NCBI GenBank assembly: GCA_943788775.1
Contig: CALSRO010000006.1
Location: 186,001-250,000 of the forward strand
Origin: an uncultured Flavobacteriales bacterium
GTDB lineage: Bacteria > Bacteroidota > Bacteroidia > Flavobacteriales_G > Salibacteraceae
Direction: 5' to 3'
Length of the DNA stretch: 64,000 bases
Shown: piece after piece, positions 26,793 to 34,682 of the stretch
Numbering within the stretch: position 1 is the first letter of the stretch
Layout of the letters: every line of letters begins with the position of its first letter
Notes under the pieces: model-generated
What the model was told of the DNA's origin: nothing
What the model saw: only the letters and a program-made list of their open reading frames with translations
Database searches by the model: none
Position numbers and translations under genes: made by a program

Positions 26793-27550
26793 TGATCCTA
26801 ACAAAACGATGGATAGAAATCGCAATCAAAGCGATATTAATTGGATTCATCATCCTATCCTCAGCTGAATTGATTCTTGCTCAACAGGCGGTGAATCTTA
26901 CGAATGGCTCAATTATAAAAGGTGTTGTAGTTCCCACTGAAGATTCATCCAAAGTCAAGGTTCAAACAAGTGACGGCAGTCAATGGGTCTTTAGCGCAGC
27001 TGATGTCGCAAGCATTAAGGAATGGGAGATTGAAGAAGTCCAACGCGAATGGACAAGCAAGAAATCCGGTTTTTACAATGTATCCGATTTGGGGATGCTT
27101 TTCGGAAATGATGGAGTTTATACAAATGTTGCGATAAGTGCACAAACAGTGTCCGGTTACAGATTTAACCAGCATTGGAGCGCAGGAATTGGATTAGGGT
27201 TAGAGAGTTTTTCAGTTCCGCTAGCGCCCATCTTTCTTGAAGGAAGATACCATCTCTTAGATAGGCGTTTTAGTCCATTTGTGGCGATTCAAGGAGGCTA
27301 TGGCGTGCCATTAGAAAACTACATGGGACCGGACGGAAAACGAATAAATAAAGGCGGTGTGATGCTAAACCCCATGATTGGTATCAAGCATCAAGTACTC
27401 AAGAATGTTGGATTAGTCCTTTCAGCAGGGTACAGACACCAACAGAGCATTAGCACACAATATTACTGGTGGTTTTCTGAAGGCGACACTGGACAAATTC
27501 GTACACAGTACAACAGGCTAGTATTTAGAGTGGGACTAATATTTAGTTAG
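26792..27550 (+). CDS. Exported outer-membrane beta-barrel-like protein
   Basis: 252 residues. N-terminal membrane/signal helix (AIKAILIGFIILSSAELILAQ), a small SH3-like stretch (LTNGSIIKGVVVPTEDSSKVKVQTSDG, read as several strands), then alternating-hydrophobicity strands typical of small outer-membrane barrels (HWSAGIGLGLESF, FSPFVAIQGGYGVPLENY, NVGLVLSAGYRHQQS, RLVFRVGLIFS). Similar proteins are called porin-family or DUF-type in this phylum. Last gene of the sigma operon; its TAG shares bases with the stop of the convergent broken lipoprotein. Confidence 0.75.
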   Translation: MILTKRWIEIAIKAILIGFIILSSAELILAQQAVNLTNGSIIKGVVVPTEDSSKVKVQTSDGSQWVFSAADVASIKEWEIEEVQREWTSKKSGFYNVSDLGMLFGNDGVYTNVAISAQTVSGYRFNQHWSAGIGLGLESFSVPLAPIFLEGRYHLLDRRFSPFVAIQGGYGVPLENYMGPDGKRINKGGVMLNPMIGIKHQVLKNVGLVLSAGYRHQQSISTQYYWWFSEGDTGQIRTQYNRLVFRVGLIFS

Positions 27551-28029
27551 AGTACATCTAATAATCGGCAACCTTCCTCACGGTATATCACCCAACCCCA
27601 TTCACGTTTTCCAGTCTGGGTTTCGATTTCATAATAATACTCTCCTGGGAATCTGGTGACGTCAAGAGTGCTATCGTTGGAAGATTCACATTCTGGGATT
27701 TTCACCGGAAAGCTTGTGATTTTACCTTCATATACCAATCTATTGATGTTCGCGTTGTCCGCGGAATCTGATACCCAAAGATCTACCCAGCCTTCTTCAC
27801 TCACTTCAGTATAAAACTTGCGCATAAAAACACATGTACCGTTGTCCCTAGTTGCCTCTGGACAATAATTCGCTGCTCCAAAAATTGTGCAACCGCTGCA
27901 ATTACCGTCCCTTTAAGCTTTTGGATCGTAATTATCCACACACAATACATCACTTCTACATCCTGTTCGTTTACAAGCGGTGGTAGTGACAATGCCAAGA
28001 GCAAAAAATGGAAGCAGCAACTTATTCAT
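27547..28029 (-). pseudogene. Cys-rich lipoprotein interrupted by an in-frame TAA
   Basis: From ATG 28029 the frame encodes a lipoprotein signal (MNKLLLPFFALGIVTTTAC, Cys19) and then CRSDVLCVDNYDPKA, is stopped by TAA at 27915-27913 (codon 39), and continues in phase with RDGNCSGCTIFGAANYCPEA, DNGTCVF and a beta-rich domain to the stop at 27547. The Cys spacing resembles the NYxPxAxxDDGxC repeats of calcium-binding or adhesive surface proteins, which places the stop inside one module. A downstream ATG at 27825 could only give a 92-residue cytoplasmic fragment. Function unknown. Either a nonsense mutation or a sequence error. Confidence 0.72.
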
Positions 28030-28061
28030 AGGTATCCTTTTTGAAAAGTCAAAGCTAAAAA

Positions 28062-28093
28062 TTTGAGACATGCCCAGAGTAGTGATAGTTTCG
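28062..28093 (+). promoter_or_regulatory. Candidate promoter for the SanA-like gene
   Basis: TTTG at 28062, 20-base spacer, TAGTTTCG at 28086 (seven of eight to TAnnTTTG). The ATG at 28100 is so close that the transcript would be leaderless or nearly so. Confidence 0.4.
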
Positions 28094-28099
28094 TGAATT

Positions 28100-28762
28100 A
28101 TGAAGTGGGTATTGAAAATCGTTAAATGGTCATTTGTTATTGGTGTTACCGTAATTGGTTTAGTGGCTATCTCATATCTCTGGGTGCATCAATCGTCAAG
28201 AGGTAAGATATATCGCTCCACCGATAAAATTGAAGCCAAATACACCGGGATTCTGCTCGGGAGTCTTGTTTTTGGAGAAAACACCTTGTCCGGAACAACT
28301 CAATTAAGGGCGGATAAGGCTGTTGACCTGTACAGAAATGGTAAAATAAAGCGCATACTAGTAAGCGGTGATCACGGTCAAACTGACTATGACGAAGTCA
28401 ATGCAATAAAGAATTACCTGCTGAGTCAAGGAATTCCTAAATCCGACATATTTATGGATCACGCGGGATTTGACACCTATGATTCGATGGTGCGTGCAAA
28501 AAAGGTCTTCATGGTAGAAGATGTCATCATCATAAGTCAAGCGTTTCACTTACCCAGAGCAGTGTTCATTGCAAATGCGATTGGGTTAAATGCAGAAGGA
28601 GCAGTTGCTGCAGACTCACCACACCTAAGTTTAAAGTACATGGAGAACAGAGAGATCCTAGCAAGAGTCAAAGCTTTTTTGGAAGTTGTCTTTCACGTTT
28701 CACCAAAGTACTTAGGAGACGAAATCCCGATAACCGGATCGAGTGAACTAACCTACGACTAG
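28100..28762 (+). CDS. DUF218/SanA-like envelope protein
   Basis: 220-residue protein with one N-terminal membrane helix (about 9-28) and a DUF218 (YdcF/SanA) domain: GILLGSLVFGENTLSG, LRADKAVDLYRNGKIKRILV, SGDHGQTDYDEVNAI, MDHAGFDTYDSMVRAKKVF, IISQAFHLPRAVFIANAIG. E. coli SanA affects the envelope permeability barrier; related YdcF binds S-adenosylmethionine. The biochemical role of this protein is not established. It ends 1 base from the convergent ytxJ stop. Confidence 0.85.
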   Translation: MKWVLKIVKWSFVIGVTVIGLVAISYLWVHQSSRGKIYRSTDKIEAKYTGILLGSLVFGENTLSGTTQLRADKAVDLYRNGKIKRILVSGDHGQTDYDEVNAIKNYLLSQGIPKSDIFMDHAGFDTYDSMVRAKKVFMVEDVIIISQAFHLPRAVFIANAIGLNAEGAVAADSPHLSLKYMENREILARVKAFLEVVFHVSPKYLGDEIPITGSSELTYD

Positions 28763-28763
28763 T

Positions 28764-29141
28764 CTATATAATTGACTCAATAAAGTCGGTGGAGACACTT
28801 TCGTGTGAAGCACTTTGCACTGCCTTCCCATTTTGAATGACAATAATTTGCGGGCTTTGATGCACTATTCCAAAATGTGATGCAATATGGTTTGAAATAT
28901 CACGATAGGTGATGAGGTCTAGGTAGAATATTTCTATCCTCCCACCTAATTGGTCCTTGCCCATAATTAGTCTCCTTTTTGCTGAAGAACTAATTCCGCA
29001 TCGCGTGCTGTGCTTAAAAAGCACTACTGGCAAATCATTTGACCGATCGATAGCTTGCCTTAACTCATCCATGGATTGGATTGAATTCCAACCCTCTGGT
29101 AGCTCAGAACTGATTGAGTTCGAATGAATGGAATTCCACAT
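28764..29141 (-). CDS. ytxJ: Bacillithiol-system bacilliredoxin YtxJ
   Basis: Monothiol bacilliredoxin-like protein of 125 residues with a thioredoxin fold: VVLFKHSTRCGISSSAKRRL contains the single active-site Cys (RCGIS), then IEIFYLDLITYRDISNHIA, FGIVHQSPQIIVIQNGK with the cis-Pro. In Bacillus-type systems it removes bacillithiol from mixed disulfides. Its presence agrees with bshC in this window, although the two genes are about 25 kb apart. Confidence 0.9.
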   Translation of the reverse strand: MWNSIHSNSISSELPEGWNSIQSMDELRQAIDRSNDLPVVLFKHSTRCGISSSAKRRLIMGKDQLGGRIEIFYLDLITYRDISNHIASHFGIVHQSPQIIVIQNGKAVQSASHESVSTDFIESII

Positions 29142-29156
29142 TGCCTAGTTTTTCAT

Positions 29157-29164
29157 CAAAGATA
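29157..29164 (-). promoter_or_regulatory. Candidate -7 element for ytxJ
   Basis: Minus-strand TATCTTTG, an exact TAnnTTTG match, 15 bases upstream of the ATG at 29141. No TTG at the normal -33 spacing. Confidence 0.35.
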
Positions 29165-29283
29165 GGCTCAACAGTCATCACGATTAATTTAAACCGTATT
29201 CTCAAAACTACCAGCCCCAATCTATATCCAAAGGGTATAAATCGCGATTGTGAAGTAAATTCTAGGAATTAATTCAATTACCT

Positions 29284-30009
29284 ATGAAAAAGTCAATAAC
29301 CTTTCTATTTCTCGCTGTTTTATACATGGTCATCTATCGAGCCAAAGCTCAGAATGAGATCAAGACTTATCAAGTTTATGATGAATTGGGGCATCCAATT
29401 CCGTTTGTCAATGTGGCTCTATATTGTAAAGATGAATTGATCTCTGGGGCGGGAGGGAGTGAATCTGGTCTGGTATTTATTGAGTCAAAGGATATTCAGG
29501 CAACTCGAATTGAATTCTCATCGATAGGGTTTGCCAGTAAATCAATGAGTTTGGAAGAAAATAAGTCAATTGATACGATTTCTATCACTTTAAATAGATC
29601 ACACATCACTCTAGACGAAGTGGTTATAAATGCCAATGTCGATCATGAAAGAGACGATACAGGATGTGAAGGGGTAACCATCACTGGAACAGTTTGCCGT
29701 AGTCTAAGATGCGGATTGTGTCAGATTCGTATCGATTCTACGATTGCGGCTGTTGATCCACCAGCAGAGGAAATTGGAGCCCCTATCGTCTCAGTTTATC
29801 CCAACCCTGCAAGAGATGTTTTGAACATTAAAAGTGAGATTCAAATAACTCAACTATATGTCATTTCTATGCATGGAAGTTTGATTGTTCAAGTTGATGG
29901 ATTTAATAATAACCAATTGGATGTTAGTAGCCTAGATGCAGGTATCTATCTAATAAAAGCATTTGCGGGTGATGATTTCGTTTCAATGCCTTTTGTGAAA
30001 ATCAGGTAA
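29284..30009 (+). CDS. T9SS-sorted protein with carboxypeptidase-regulatory-like domain
   Basis: Secreted protein of 241 residues. Signal peptide (ITFLFLAVLYMVIYRAKA), a carboxypeptidase-D-regulatory/CNA-B-like domain (about 25-125; YDELGHPIPFVNVALYCKD, RIEFSSIGFASKSMSL, SHITLDEVVINAN), a short Cys-containing segment (CEGVTITGTVCRSLRCGLC), and a C-terminal type A sorting domain (VSVYPNPARDVLNIKSE, SSLDAGIYLIKAF) that directs export by the type IX system. The four clustered cysteines are unusual for this type of protein. Function unknown beyond cell-surface or secreted location. Confidence 0.85.
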   Translation: MKKSITFLFLAVLYMVIYRAKAQNEIKTYQVYDELGHPIPFVNVALYCKDELISGAGGSESGLVFIESKDIQATRIEFSSIGFASKSMSLEENKSIDTISITLNRSHITLDEVVINANVDHERDDTGCEGVTITGTVCRSLRCGLCQIRIDSTIAAVDPPAEEIGAPIVSVYPNPARDVLNIKSEIQITQLYVISMHGSLIVQVDGFNNNQLDVSSLDAGIYLIKAFAGDDFVSMPFVKIR

Positions 30010-30146
30010 TATTTCGTGAACGAGGTATTCTATAATTCATGACTTACAGTCTATTGTTTAAAACATTTCGCCTTGTGACTTGATAGAAAGGTTAAATCTT
30101 TCAGATTTGCCAGTACTTAACATTAAGCAATCGATAAGTTAATCGT

Positions 30147-30383
30147 ATGGAGAAGAGAAAGGGCAGACCACCAACCAAACCATCAGAATTAAAGGACGGA
30201 TATTACCTTGAATTGAGAAACAAGGGTTCCAATTCGGCTGTGAAAATTCGCAGAGAAAACATGGAAGAGGTGGGAAAAACGATTAAACAGTACGAACGAG
30301 TTAAGATCGTGAACTACTTGGGTCAAGTTGAGAGTGGCCGATGGTTAGACGGAAAGAATAAAGGAAAGAAGACTAACGGATAA
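30147..30383 (+). CDS. Small conserved basic protein with AT-hook-like start
   Basis: 78-residue protein rich in Lys and Arg. The start KRKGRPPTKPSELKDGYYLE resembles an AT-hook (KGRPP) followed by a short fold, VKIRRENMEEVGKTIKQYER, KIVNYLGQVESGRW. Similar short genes of unknown function occur in other flavobacteria, as I recall. It may bind DNA or RNA; this is only suggested by charge and the GRPP core. Confidence 0.65.
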   Translation: MEKRKGRPPTKPSELKDGYYLELRNKGSNSAVKIRRENMEEVGKTIKQYERVKIVNYLGQVESGRWLDGKNKGKKTNG

Positions 30384-30438
30384 GTCACTTTTACGCGCTG
30401 ATATTTCCATTATCTCTATTTTTAATTAATTCAAGCAA

Positions 30439-31647
30439 ATGAAAATTGCTGTCGTTGGTGGAGGTGCGGCTGGATACTTCGCTAGTGTTTCAGCTAAGAA
30501 ACACTTCCCAAATGCAGATGTTCATTTGATTGAAAAGACTGGCAAGACACTTTCCAAAGTCAAGATAAGTGGGGGAGGAAGGTGTAACGTCACGCATCAT
30601 TGTCTGAATAACAGAGAACTATCTCAACACTACCCAAGGGGCGAACGTTTTCTGAGAAAGAGTTTCGAACAGTTTTCAGTAGCTGATACTATCACTTGGT
30701 TTGAGCAACATGGCGTTGAACTCAAAGTGGAGACTGATAATCGCATGTTTCCAAGGACGGATGACTCTCAAACGATTGTCGAGACTCTAACGAAAGCCAT
30801 TAATGAGCATGGCGTCATCCTTCGACTGAACTCATCTGTGGATAGTTTTGCCAAGCAAAACGCTGGTTTTATCTTGCGCATAACAGGGCAGCGAGAACTC
30901 TTTAATCGAGTAATCATTGCGACTGGTGGTAGCCCGAAACGTCAAGGCATGAATTGGTTAAGTGATATTGGAGTAAAGGTCGTCTCTCCTGTACCATCCC
31001 TATTTACCTTTAACATTCCACAGGATCACATTACAACATTGTTGGGAGTGAGTACCTCTGATGCCGAGGTTCAAATTGTTGGGAAAAAGCTATCATCAAA
31101 AGGCCCGGTATTAATTACACATTGGGGCTTGAGTGGTCCAGCTGTTTTGAAACTAAGTGCAATTGGCGCTCGCATCCTCGCGGATTGTGACTACAAGTTC
31201 AAGGTAGCCGTTAGCTGGGTTGGGATGAAAGAACATCAAGTTCGTGAAATTCTCGAATTGCACTCTCAGAATAATTCACAAAAACAAATCGGAAACCTTC
31301 ACCTGTTTGAAATACCCAAACGATTATGGAGCTATTTGCTTGTAAAATCTGAAATAGCAAGTGATAGAACCTGGAATGAAATTTCTAAAAAACTTCAAAA
31401 TCGTTTGATAAATCTTTTGGTCAATGACACCTACAACGTGAATGGTAAGACAACATTTAAAGAAGAATTTGTCACGGCTGGAGGTGTGGAGCTATCCGAT
31501 GTAAATCCAGAAACAATGGAGTCAACAGAAGTCACAGGTTTGTACTTTGCAGGTGAGGTTTTAGATATTGACGGTATTACTGGTGGATTCAATTTTCAGG
31601 CAGCGTGGACCACTGGTTTTATAGCAGGAAAGCACGTTGGCCGATAG
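30439..31647 (+). CDS. HI0933/YhiN-family flavoprotein
   Basis: NAD(P)/FAD-dependent oxidoreductase-like protein of 402 residues. FAD-binding start VVGGGAAGYFASVSAKK, family motif ISGGGRCNVTHHC, the central insertion domain (about 190-340), and the closing motif LYFAGEVLDIDGITGGFNFQ followed by AAWTTGFIAGKHVG. Enzymatic substrate of the family is unknown. Full length. Confidence 0.92.
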   Translation: MKIAVVGGGAAGYFASVSAKKHFPNADVHLIEKTGKTLSKVKISGGGRCNVTHHCLNNRELSQHYPRGERFLRKSFEQFSVADTITWFEQHGVELKVETDNRMFPRTDDSQTIVETLTKAINEHGVILRLNSSVDSFAKQNAGFILRITGQRELFNRVIIATGGSPKRQGMNWLSDIGVKVVSPVPSLFTFNIPQDHITTLLGVSTSDAEVQIVGKKLSSKGPVLITHWGLSGPAVLKLSAIGARILADCDYKFKVAVSWVGMKEHQVREILELHSQNNSQKQIGNLHLFEIPKRLWSYLLVKSEIASDRTWNEISKKLQNRLINLLVNDTYNVNGKTTFKEEFVTAGGVELSDVNPETMESTEVTGLYFAGEVLDIDGITGGFNFQAAWTTGFIAGKHVGR

Positions 31648-31726
31648 TTTATTGCTCCATCGTTCTACTTACCGACCATAATTATCCATTTACCGACAAC
31701 CAACCTCAGTTTCGCGGAAAAGCCCT

Positions 31727-31756
31727 TTTGAGGACATGCGCTAGCCTATACATTTG
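31727..31756 (+). promoter_or_regulatory. Bacteroidota-type promoter for the LiaF-like operon
   Basis: TTTG at 31727 (TTG 31728-31730), 18-base spacer, TACATTTG at 31749-31756, an exact -7 consensus. The ATG at 31774 lies 17 bases downstream. One of the best promoter matches in the window. Confidence 0.65.
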
Positions 31757-31773
31757 GTCAAAATTCAAAGGAA

Positions 31774-32280
31774 ATGGAAGAGATAGAGAACGATAGTCAA
31801 AATAATTATAGAGAATTCAAGAAGCGTTCAAAACGAGATAAGTGGTATACTAGAGATCCAAAACGAGAGCAAAGAAAGAAGACACTTTTTGGATTGTCAG
31901 TAGTGACCTTTGGTGTTTGGTGGCTGCTTCGAAGAATGGATATGGAAATCGCCCCAGATTGGGCGTTCACTTGGCCTTCGCTCATAATTGCGATCGGCAT
32001 ATTCAATATTATTGGCAATGGCCTTCGATCAGCTACAGGTTATATAATGGTTCTAATCGGTTCATTCTTTCTCGCGAGAAATGTGTTTGATATCCCATTA
32101 TCCATTGAACCCTATTTCTGGCCGGCAATTGTGATTGGAATTGGATTGATCATTCTATTTAAACCGAAGAAACGATGGGATCCTGAAAAAAAAAACTGCA
32201 ACACGGATGATCGCAATCAAACACAGGAGCAACTGAATGATTCAGATAGAGTGGATAGTCTTGTGGTGTTTGGGGTGTGA
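31774..32280 (+). CDS. LiaF-like protein, membrane part, ended by a probable frameshift
   Basis: 168 residues: a basic cytoplasmic start (KRSKRDKWYTRDPKREQRKK), four membrane helices of the LiaI/LiaF-like type (about 38-135; LFGLSVVTFGVWWLLRR, WPSLIIAIGIFNIIGNGL, YIMVLIGSFFLARNVFD, YFWPAIVIGIGLIILF), then a linker ending DSLVVFGV. Homologous proteins continue FGGV... into a cytoplasmic or periplasmic LiaF sheet domain; here that domain is in the next frame at 32277. A fifth G in the GGGG run at 32272-32275 would fuse them. First gene of an operon with DUF4288, LytS and LytTR genes. Confidence 0.75.
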   Translation: MEEIENDSQNNYREFKKRSKRDKWYTRDPKREQRKKTLFGLSVVTFGVWWLLRRMDMEIAPDWAFTWPSLIIAIGIFNIIGNGLRSATGYIMVLIGSFFLARNVFDIPLSIEPYFWPAIVIGIGLIILFKPKKRWDPEKKNCNTDDRNQTQEQLNDSDRVDSLVVFGV

Positions 32281-32579
32281 ATCGGGATGTCATATCAAAA
32301 TCATTCAAGGGTGGCGAGTTGACAGCTTGCATGGGAGGTGCTGAATTCAACTTTGGCAAAGCTGACATTGAGACTAGTGCGACCTTAGACGTGACCATTA
32401 TAATGGGAGGAGTGAAGCTAATAGTTCCTCAGAACTGGGATGTTCAAATCAATTGCACGAATATATTAGGGGGTGTTGATGACAAACGTAGGGGGAATGG
32501 AGCTCCAATTGAAAACTCGAAAAAATTGATTCTCACCGGAACGGTCATCATGGGCGGAGTAGAAATAAAATCAATTTGA
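32277..32579 (+). CDS. LiaF-like protein, C-terminal sheet domain in the shifted frame
   Basis: 100 residues starting at a GTG that overlaps the upstream TGA (GTGA). It reads VNRDVISKSFKGGELTACMG, GGAEFNFGKADIE, VTIIMGGVKLIVPQNWDVQI, NILGGVDDKR, TVIMGGVEI: the repeating MGG beta-helix-like pattern of LiaF C-terminal domains. Two readings are possible: a single-base deletion split one gene (favoured, because the join is seamless and the total span is 3n+2), or a genuinely separate subunit made by coupled reinitiation. Confidence 0.7.
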   Translation: MNRDVISKSFKGGELTACMGGAEFNFGKADIETSATLDVTIIMGGVKLIVPQNWDVQINCTNILGGVDDKRRGNGAPIENSKKLILTGTVIMGGVEIKSI

Positions 32580-32581
32580 TC

Positions 32582-32929
32582 ATGAATAGTACTTACATAG
32601 TAAAGTTTGTTTTTCAGATTCACACAAACTCAAATGCCGCTCAATTTGATGAGCAATGGAGAGTTATATTAGGTGAAAGTGAAGCAGAAGCGATCAAAAA
32701 AGCCAAAACTATTGGCGAGGCAGAGCAAGAGACTTTTATGCAAAAAGACGGAAGTGAGATAAGGTGGGAATTCCTTAGTATCACAGATGTCATTCCTTTT
32801 GACAATGCGAGAAACGGACACTTTATTTTCTCTAGGACGGAAGAATCTGAGCATCCGGAGCACTATCTCCGAAGTGTTCAGTTAAAGTCTAAGCAAAATG
32901 AAACATTTACCTTGGTCTCACAGTCGTAA
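32582..32929 (+). CDS. DUF4288-domain protein
   Basis: Cytoplasmic protein of 115 residues from ATG 32582 (a TTG two codons earlier overlaps the preceding stop). DUF4288-like pattern: YIVKFVFQIHTNSNAAQFDE, WRVILGESEAEAIKKAKTIG, WEFLSITDVIPFD. Function unknown. Its position between a LiaF-like gene and a kinase/regulator pair suggests a part in the same response. Confidence 0.75.
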   Translation: MNSTYIVKFVFQIHTNSNAAQFDEQWRVILGESEAEAIKKAKTIGEAEQETFMQKDGSEIRWEFLSITDVIPFDNARNGHFIFSRTEESEHPEHYLRSVQLKSKQNETFTLVSQS

Positions 32930-32935
32930 ATCCAA

Positions 32936-33970
32936 TTGAACAGTACTTACCATAATCAAGGATTTAAGTGGTGGCAACTTTTGATAGTGGCCGGCCTTTG
33001 GACCGTTTTCTATGCCTTACTGCTTCAAGAAACTTTTGCTTTAAATATTTCCACCGCATTTAAAGAAAGCGCAGGAACGAATATAGTTTTGGCAATTTCA
33101 CTTCTGATATCAATTAGGGGTCTCCAATATTATCAGCCAAGCGGAGATAAGGTTTTTGTTATTCTATTTGCGGCAGGTGTGCTAAGTGCGCTTGTAATAA
33201 CAATCGACCGATATATATTCTCGCTCTTCGCAACCGCGGCATCAGAAATCGTCTATTTGGAGCGATCGATGATGTTGCATGGAGGCATTGCTTTTCTAAC
33301 CAATGCCGCTGCAATAAGTCTTTCTATGCAATCCAATCAGTTTAAAGAAATTGAGGATGCTAACGAAAAAAGTGAGCAGACTTTGAGGGTAGCTAAAGAG
33401 GCAGAACTCATGGACTTGAGGCATCAGTTGCAACCTCATTTCCTTTTCAATAGTTTGAATTCAATCAATGCATTAATCAAATCTCAACCAGAAAAAGCCA
33501 GAGAGATGATATTTCAATTAAGTGCTTTTTTACGAGGGTCGATTCGATCGGATCAAACTACACTTGTTTCTTTAAAACAAGAAATGGAGTATATCAATCT
33601 TTACCTTGCAATAGAGACTGTTAGGTTTGGACATAGACTTCAAACCAAAATTTCGTTTCCTGATGACGTGTTGGATAGAAAATTACCTCCTCTTCTCTTG
33701 CAACCCCTTGTCGAAAATGCCATAAAGTTTGGGCTGTATGGAACTACATCGAATGTGGAGATATCAATAAATGCGATTCCTAAGGAGAATGAGCTATATA
33801 TATCGATTAGCAATCCATTTGATTCTGACGCGGACATTCAAAAAGGCACTGGTTTTGGTTTAGTTTCTATTGAAAGAAGACTCAATTTAATCTATGGACG
33901 AAACGATTTGATTTCAAAAGAAGCGGTCGACAATCAATTCACTGTGACACTTAAAATACCAAACAAATGA
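32936..33970 (+). CDS. LytS-type sensor histidine kinase
   Basis: PF06580 kinase of 344 residues with four membrane helices and no large periplasmic domain (about 14-30, 48-62, 73-92, 115-131). Kinase core: LRHQLQPHFLFNSLNSINAL with His168, the PLLLQPLVENAIKFG N-box and GTGFGLVSIERRLNLIYG. The start is TTG at 32936; no ATG is available before residue 112. It overlaps the LytTR gene by 4 bases (ATGA). The small membrane sensor implies intramembrane sensing, as in BceS/LiaS-like envelope-stress kinases (inference). Confidence 0.88.
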   Translation: MNSTYHNQGFKWWQLLIVAGLWTVFYALLLQETFALNISTAFKESAGTNIVLAISLLISIRGLQYYQPSGDKVFVILFAAGVLSALVITIDRYIFSLFATAASEIVYLERSMMLHGGIAFLTNAAAISLSMQSNQFKEIEDANEKSEQTLRVAKEAELMDLRHQLQPHFLFNSLNSINALIKSQPEKAREMIFQLSAFLRGSIRSDQTTLVSLKQEMEYINLYLAIETVRFGHRLQTKISFPDDVLDRKLPPLLLQPLVENAIKFGLYGTTSNVEISINAIPKENELYISISNPFDSDADIQKGTGFGLVSIERRLNLIYGRNDLISKEAVDNQFTVTLKIPNK

Positions 33971-34682
33971 TTCGATGTGTCATTATTGATGATGAGCCTT
34001 TAGCGGTTAATGTTCTAAAGGATTACCTCGAAACTCACGAATTGAAATCGTTGCAGAATGCAATGACGGATTCAGTGGACTAAAAGCCATAAACGAGCAT
34101 GAACCGGAACTCGTTTTTCTAGATGTTCAAATGCCCAAGATTAGTGGGATAGAGATGCTGGAATTATTAGACAACCCACCTTCGATAATCTTTACCACGG
34201 CATTTGAACAACACTCGATCCAAGCTTTCGAGGCAAATGCAATTGACTATTTGTTGAAACCTTTTGATCAGGCTAGATTAGATAAAGCAATCGGTAGATA
34301 TAAGTCGAGGACGAATCATGCTGGCGGTGTTAATAGAATGCTGGAGGGAGTTCAATCCAATCGAATCGTGATTAAAGATCAGGGACAAATTCGGATTATT
34401 CCAATAACTGAGGTTCTGTTCCTAGAAGCGGATGATGATTATATCAAAATACACACGAAGGACAGATCATATTTAAAAAAAGCCACGCTTTCTAGCTATG
34501 AAAAAAGGTTGCCTAATGATAGGTTTTTGAGGGTGCATCGATCTTACATTGCCAATGTGTCGGAAATAACTCGAATTGATCCATACGAGAAGACAAGCCA
34601 TATCGCCATTTTGAAATCAGGCGACAAACTACCGGTGAGTAAATCTGGATATCAAAGCCTGAAATCTGTTTTGGGTATTTAA
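33967..34682 (+). pseudogene. LytTR response regulator, frameshifted
   Basis: The ATG at 33967 gives MIRCVIIDDEPLAVNVLKDY, then the frame runs into TAA at 34081. The next frame supplies the missing part (EIVAECNDGFSGLKAINEHE, ELVFLDVQMPKISGIEML with the phospho-Asp, IDYLLKPFDQ) and a complete LytTR domain (VLFLEADDDYIKIHTKD, RFLRVHRSYIAN, LPVSKSGYQSL). Adding one base in TT at 34042-34043 (ATTGAA to ATTTGAA) restores a 238-residue regulator. An ATG at 34131 could start a LytTR fragment with half a receiver, which might bind DNA without phospho-control. Confidence 0.85.

Noticed and set aside
27801..28004. 67-residue minus-strand open frame
   Set aside because: It is a shadow frame of the broken Cys-rich lipoprotein; it has no signal peptide, domain or start context.
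32582..32953. Matching N-terminal MNSTY of the DUF4288 and LytS proteins with a shared AGTACTTAC
   Set aside because: The identity is only nine bases in a row and does not extend; chance or a shared start context is as likely as duplication.
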